A DNA stretch of 64,000 nt, taken from the NCBI GenBank assembly GCA_034509425.1, contig JAVTVJ010000012.1:9645001-9709000 (forward strand). The letters are read 5' to 3'. The position numbers and the translations under genes were made by a program. The first letter of the stretch is position 1; the number at the start of each line of letters is the position of its first letter. Below, one piece after another: positions 58,465 through 64,000 of this stretch. The stretch is from Eopsaltria australis. Taxonomy: Eukaryota > Chordata > Aves > Passeriformes > Petroicidae. Under the pieces are notes generated by a model. It had not been told where the DNA came from. It worked only from the letters and a program-made list of their open reading frames with translations, and made no database searches.

Positions 58465-61400
58465 AACCCCATTCAGTTACCTTTAGGGCCTAAATTAAGA
58501 CAGAAAATCTCAAGATTTGTGTCATTCTGATATAGCAAGATCTCAAAGGAAATGTGCTGAGCCTTTGGAAGCAGAAAGTTATGTTTTGTTCAGCCCCAAG
58601 AACTGCCAGTTTTGAGCAGGACCATGACAGGTTCTAAATGGTTGCAAAACTCCCAGGCAGGACAAGATGTGGGGCTGAAACTGCATCAAAGGAAATTTCT
58701 AACAAAAGTTACCTAAGGTTTTCAGAAGTCCTGTTCCCCACTTGTCAGGCAATAAATCAGTTGGGATAAGGGCAGATCTTCTTCCTCTGTATTGATTCTG
58801 GCATAAAACAGAAGTATTGATCTGAATGGTCTTGACTGAATTTTTGCTCCATGAAACTGCAGATTCATTTCACTGAAAAACTGAGAAAAAAATCCTATAT
58901 TTCTGGTAATTGTTTCTACTTCACTTTATGAGCTTCCAGACACACATTCTGCAAGCCAGGCTCTTTTCCCTGGTTTTAATGGCTAGGTTGAGGGAATAAA
59001 GTGTTAGCCTCCTGGAGAAAGTCAAAGTGCCCATTGTATGTGTGTTTGGCTCACACAGTTTCAAGTGACATGAGGCAATCTACAGTCATGCCATGTCCAG
59101 CTGGTGCCTCCTTGCATGCTTAAACCAAGTGGTTTTGAATCCAGTCCTTTACTGAATGAGATGCTGGTGATTATTGCTGAAGCTTTTGTGAGAGATCAGT
59201 TAGTGACAAATCCCATATTACTATTCCAGTTTCCCATGATAGAGATCCCATGTTGTCTTTTTTTCATGTATATTGAAAATTTGCAGTTATCCTGTGAGAG
59301 TGACTACAGCATTCATACTGAATTATCTCTATGGGTATGTATGTATTGTTCACCTAGAATCTCTCTTGTATTTTCAGTTGTTTGCACAACATGCTTGATG
59401 TTGCACATTCGAAGTGGCTGCATTTTAATGGAAGAAGCAGCCCTTCCAATAAAAGTTTCTGTTATCACCTGCAGGTGGATATTTGTATCCCTTTGTTTTT
59501 GCTGTGGCTTTAATTTCTGGATCCATTTGGATCAATTTCTTCTGCTGTATTAAAAGTCAGACTGTTCTCTTCTTTACTAGTTATTGTGGTTTATTCACAG
59601 TCCCAGACCTCTCCAGCCTGCCAAAACACTTGGAAAAGGAACTCTTAATGACTCAGTTAAAATGTACGGTCAAGAAGTTCACTTATTAGAGGAAATGTAA
59701 ACTGACCACCAATTGGCTAAACCAGCTGGCTGCACTATTTGTGCTTGAGATTTCTCAAAGCTCCCCAGGGAACAAAAGTGGGAATAGCAGTTCTCTGCTT
59801 TTAGTTCTCTCATGTTCTGTACTCTAACAGAAAAGACTTTGAAAAAAATTTTTGGAGAAGTCAACAGCATTTCACCAACATGTTTAAAAGCTTTATAAAT
59901 AATGCTTTAAATGTCTATATTTTTTATATATTCTTTCTTTCAGGGTCTTTTTAAACTAACCCATAAAATTGCAGAGAAAATATACAATTTAGCCATAGAA
60001 AATTCACTTCTTCAGTATTCATGGTTCTACTCAACTTCTGTAAAATTTTATATGCCTTCTCTAGAGATTCTTGCATGAGACTATTTCATATCATGCAGCA
60101 ACCTGATAATTGTAAAGATCTCTTTTCTTAATTCTGAGTGTGCATTTCCTGGCTTTGACTGCATATTTTTTGTTTCCATTGCAATATAAAGTGCTACTTA
60201 GATAACCTCCCAGCAGCTGGGGGTATTCTCAATAAAAGCTCACTGGCTCTTCTTACCACCCTACCAGCAGATCACAGTGTAGCATGTATTGATAAACCAC
60301 AATAACACTTCATTTATTCAGCTGAAAAATATATTTCCCGATGATGAAGATAAAAACATGTTGAGCGAAAACTTCTTTGTACCTCCTAATTCAGCAGGTT
60401 CAGTGTCATCAGTGGAACTGTAATGTGCCTACCTCACTTCAGCAGGGTACTTCAGTCACTCTTGTTCTGCTATACTGCAGTTATTTGACAAAGAATAAGT
60501 GCATCAGGGAAATAGCTGAGATTCCCAAATCACATGCACTGATCATGCATTTCATAAGATGTGCAGAACCTGCAGCAGGAAATCACAAATCGAGGGAATA
60601 CAGTTATGTTCCAGTCCATGTAGTCTCCATCTTTAAGCAAAGCTCTTAGTTGAATTTAGTAGCTTGTCTTATTTTTGATCCCAGAGTCAGCATGATTGTG
60701 CATTTGTGTAAAAGCTCTCATGGGACACCAGTCCACACAAGTGGCTGTGATCTCGTACCAACAGGGAGCCCTGGGAGTTGGTGGGAGTGAGGATCTGTGG
60801 TCATGCAGGTGATGCCAAGTGCATGAACCACACACAGGTCTGTTCTAAGCAGAGAGAGGAGAGGCAGCTGGCCCTTTAGTGCCCTTGCTGTGCACTTCTT
60901 TGCATGGCTGTCCTGTAAATCTCAGCCACAAAAGCAGGACTAGAACTGTGTTCAAAGAACAAAGTCTTTCACAGTTTAGCTGTTGTTTATCATCTTTGAG
61001 TAATGTGAAAAGTGCGCTCGCTAAGGAAAGGCTCAGATAGCTGGCAGGAGACCTAGAACCTGTGACACATGTTGAGCAATTTTCATACCAGGCAGAGGGA
61101 GCAGAATTACTGATTAATGCCTCACACTTACTTAGTATCCATTTCCAGACTGACCCTCTGTGTGAAAAAAAACCCTCTTTAATCCTTGTTTAGCCATCAA
61201 CCAATAACCTAATGCATATGGGATGCAGATAGAAAATTAATTCAGCAATCAATGGCCAGTCCTCAGACAGTGAAATATGCAATTAAACAGGTGTTTGGGG
61301 AGTTGATCTTGGATTGTGTCCAAGCTCAGCGGGGTCAGTTGTCCTTGGAAAAAACACTGACCCCACACAGCAGCAGTTTGAATTTGGCTTCAGTTTGCAC

Positions 61401-64000
61401 TTTAGGAATGTGGCATTGTTATTTCTTCCCTTTTCTTATCAAATGTAATTATCTTGAGAAAAAAAAGTTTTGAGAAAACATGTGATTTCACTGAGTAAAA
61501 ATCTACTACTGAGGAAATTATTTTTCAGTGTCCAAATAAGGAGTGGGGGAGAAGTTTGGGGAAAGCACTCTGTTCCAAGTAATCTTGGAACTGATACCCA
61601 TGTTACTGAGCTCGGATGTTTAGTCCTGGCCTGCAATTATGCCTATAAAAAACAGACATCCAATCTTTGTATTATTTTAAAATGAAGCCCTGAGGGTTAT
61701 AAATGACTGAATGAGCTTCAGTGTTTGAGCAGACAGAGATTCTGGAACGAGCTGTCAGCTTTGAGCCTCTCTTCCAGAACGTTGCATCTTAAGAGCCAGG
61801 TTAGCTCCTGGGGTTGTGACAGTAAAACAGTGGGACTAAAGCACAGACAAAATAAAATAAAGACATAGGGCCCCAAAATCACCCACACCTCCTTGTAAAA
61901 TGGGGAAGAAGATTTTCCATGGCAAATGTTTTCCAGTCTGCAAGACCTGCACTCTCACAACTGTCAAATTAATCTTCAGTATTACTGTGTTGAACCCCGT
62001 GGTGTTAGTGGCACTCAGGTAATCATGATGGCAAAAACATACCCACTTTTGTCTGTGGCTCATCAAAAGAAGGAAACACAGCCATAGCTACTACTGTGAC
62101 CCACAGAAATAGAAATTTGTAGCATGATTATCAGAATTCATTACTTAAGAAAGGAAGTCATGCATGCTAAATATGTTCTGAAGAGAACAAAATGTAACAG
62201 TCCATCTGTGAAACCGCACACATTGCCAAAAGCATATTGTCTTGGAAATTTGCTGTCCACATTGGCTTCCCCCTTCATCACAGAGTCCAAGCAAAGTTTC
62301 ACTTCTAATTGTCATAGTCTCCAAGAGTGTGGTTCTAGCTCAAAGATGATAAGCCCACATCCTCCCATGACAGCTCTCTGCTAGTGCTGTTATTCTGTTG
62401 TCAGCCAGCTGGGAAAGGAGCTGCCATGGAGGGAGTGGAACAGTCACAGTGCCCCGAGCACAGACCGCGCCTGTGGAAGGATAAGTGCAGTCACAGGTCC
62501 CACACTTTCAACACCAGTGGATGGACTGAAGGACAATAGTCTCCCTTGTTCCTGTTGTGGCAGGTGCAAATAATTTCCTTGGGATGGAACTTCCTTGCTA
62601 AACTTTCCACTCTGTGCATTTACTCTGTCATTTGGTATGTAACCACATGCTTACAAGTAACAAACTTTCTTTTCCTTTAAAAGCAGCTTTTTGTCAAGAA
62701 AATATTTTCCTGCCTGAAGGGCTCTGAAAAGTCTCTGAACTGATGAGATGGTCTTAAGGACTTGGTTTCCTTCTGTATTCTTTAATGCATAAAGTCCTGT
62801 TTATGCACAATCCTTTTCCTTTTTTTTTTTCTGAGCAGAAGAAAGGCAGTGTCTTTGCTTACAGTTTTTGAACCACACTTTCCAGAGGGCAGGTGCTCCC
62901 AGTTCCTAAGCACCTCTGCTCCTTCTCCTGTTGTTTGCTGGCTTCTTCCCCTGGCTATCCACCTTGTAAAGTTACTTAGATTGCTGAAAAATCTACTACT
63001 TCCTACATGGCCACATCCTCTAACCTGCAGTTTAGTCCTCTTGAGGCTCTTTGATTCAACAGATGGTCTGTGGTAATAACCTGGATTCTTCCTCTTTTAC
63101 TTGGTTCATCCTTCATAAAGAAGCAATTACTCTGCGTGTACTGAAAGGAACGTGGTTGGCATGTCCAAGGTGTTTAGGCTGATGACTTAACACCTTCTAG
63201 CACAAAAATGTTATTAACATTTTCTACATTTTCCACATTTTCCACATATTTCTGAAGTTACTAAAAACATTAAAGGTACAATTTCTCTCACTAAAAATCA
63301 GTTTTATTTATTAAGATACAAATAAAAAATAAAAAAAATGCATACGCGTACATTTAAATCTTTGCAATGGAGAAATCGTTTGGAAGAACTTTGCAAATTC
63401 CTATCCCCATTTTCAGTACTTTCACTGGCTCAGTTACATTTCCTAATGGCCTAGGAAATGGAAAATGAGGTAAGGCAAGCAGAAAATATCAGGTATTATG
63501 ATTATGGATATGGACAAAAATAACTAAACATTGGAAGGTGTTACATTATTCAGTGAATACTTTAAGACACCACTTTGACCACATAATCTGTATTTTTTGT
63601 GACCCAGGACACAGAACCTTACCCATCAAATGGTGTTTCAAAGACACAGTTTTTTGCTACAGTATATTTCAAAGAATAAATTCTGTTGAGGTATAGGGCC
63701 CTAAAATACAGGGGCAACCTTTAACATCCTCATTTTTTCACAGCAATACTCACAGTCCTGTCTGTAAGGGTAAGAAGAGGTGTGAATGCCAGATAAGTCT
63801 TTTAATTTGCCACTCACTACGTCAACAATTCTCTTTCTGCTTCAGTAACTACTGGAAACTTTAAGGTTCCATGTACCATCTACCATGCGCTTTATTACGT
63901 TTTTCAGATGCTTAATCAGAAGCACTAGAGTGGGTGTCTTATTTTTATTTTGAATTTGTCTTCTAAACACTGAATTATATCTCACTGTCTTTTGCTTTAG

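Larger units (their letters stand above)
44728..64000 (+). other. FBLN5: FBLN5 intron 4 (5' 19.3 kb)
   Basis: No further cbEGF exon (Asp-x-Asp-Glu-Cys with spaced cysteines in an AG/GT frame) was found to the end of the window. A long intron 4 fits the known gene shape in mammals. It contains two plus-strand CR1 tails (49364-49512, 57000-57425), one LTR fragment (49703-50135), simple repeats and two CpG-containing blocks (52361-52388, 58258-58290). About a hundred short open frames here carry no recognisable protein. The last bases (ctcactgtcttttgctttag) look like an acceptor. Confidence 0.75.

Noticed and set aside
59104..59553. 149-codon plus-strand open frame with hydrophobic, Cys-rich stretches
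   Set aside because: Cysteines are not in EGF spacing and composition follows T-rich DNA. It does not fit the next FBLN5 exon or any family I know.

Overview
The window is vertebrate nuclear DNA, almost certainly from a bird. Two neighbouring multi-exon genes read on the + strand with canonical GT-AG introns: TRIP11 (golgin GMAP-210) and the 5' part of FBLN5 (fibulin-5). The same tandem order is known from human 14q32. The avian call rests on compact TRIP11 introns, several short CR1-type LINE tails with the family's 3' terminal 'attctatg'-like repeats, and an LTR fragment resembling avian ERVL-type elements. The exact species cannot be told.

Layout. 1-26.7 kb: TRIP11. Exons 2-8 and 10-21 (human numbering) and the stop codon are present. 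Exon 1, which carries the N-terminal lipid-packing sensor, lies upstream of the window. Exon 11 (10394-13423) is a single 1010-codon coiled-coil exon. The GRAB-type Arf-binding segment and the proline-rich tail are encoded between 20183 and 24836, followed by a 3' UTR with three AATAAA signals. 26.7-38.6 kb: intergenic DNA with three minus-strand CR1 copies and no convincing gene. 38.6-64 kb: FBLN5. It has a TATA-containing promoter, a first coding exon of only 17 coding bases, the signal-peptide exon, a short exon, and the exon with the RGD integrin-binding motif and Pro/Tyr-rich insert. After 44727 the window is intron 4 (more than 19 kb). It ends on a polypyrimidine-AG that could be the acceptor of the next exon.

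The two genes are not known to share a pathway: GMAP-210 tethers vesicles at the cis-Golgi, and fibulin-5 is secreted and organises elastic fibres. Their adjacency is conserved synteny.

The most notable observation is a one-base deficit in TRIP11 exon 12 (140 nt instead of 141). It shifts the frame and makes a TAG at 13726-13728, while every other exon joins in frame. This is either a sequence error or a real lesion. A GT just before the break could in principle splice around it in frame. A second point is that the short exon equivalent to human exon 9 is not recognisable. I found no CRISPR array, operon, tRNA, rRNA or other novel system; this is ordinary avian genic and intronic DNA with some candidate regulatory blocks.
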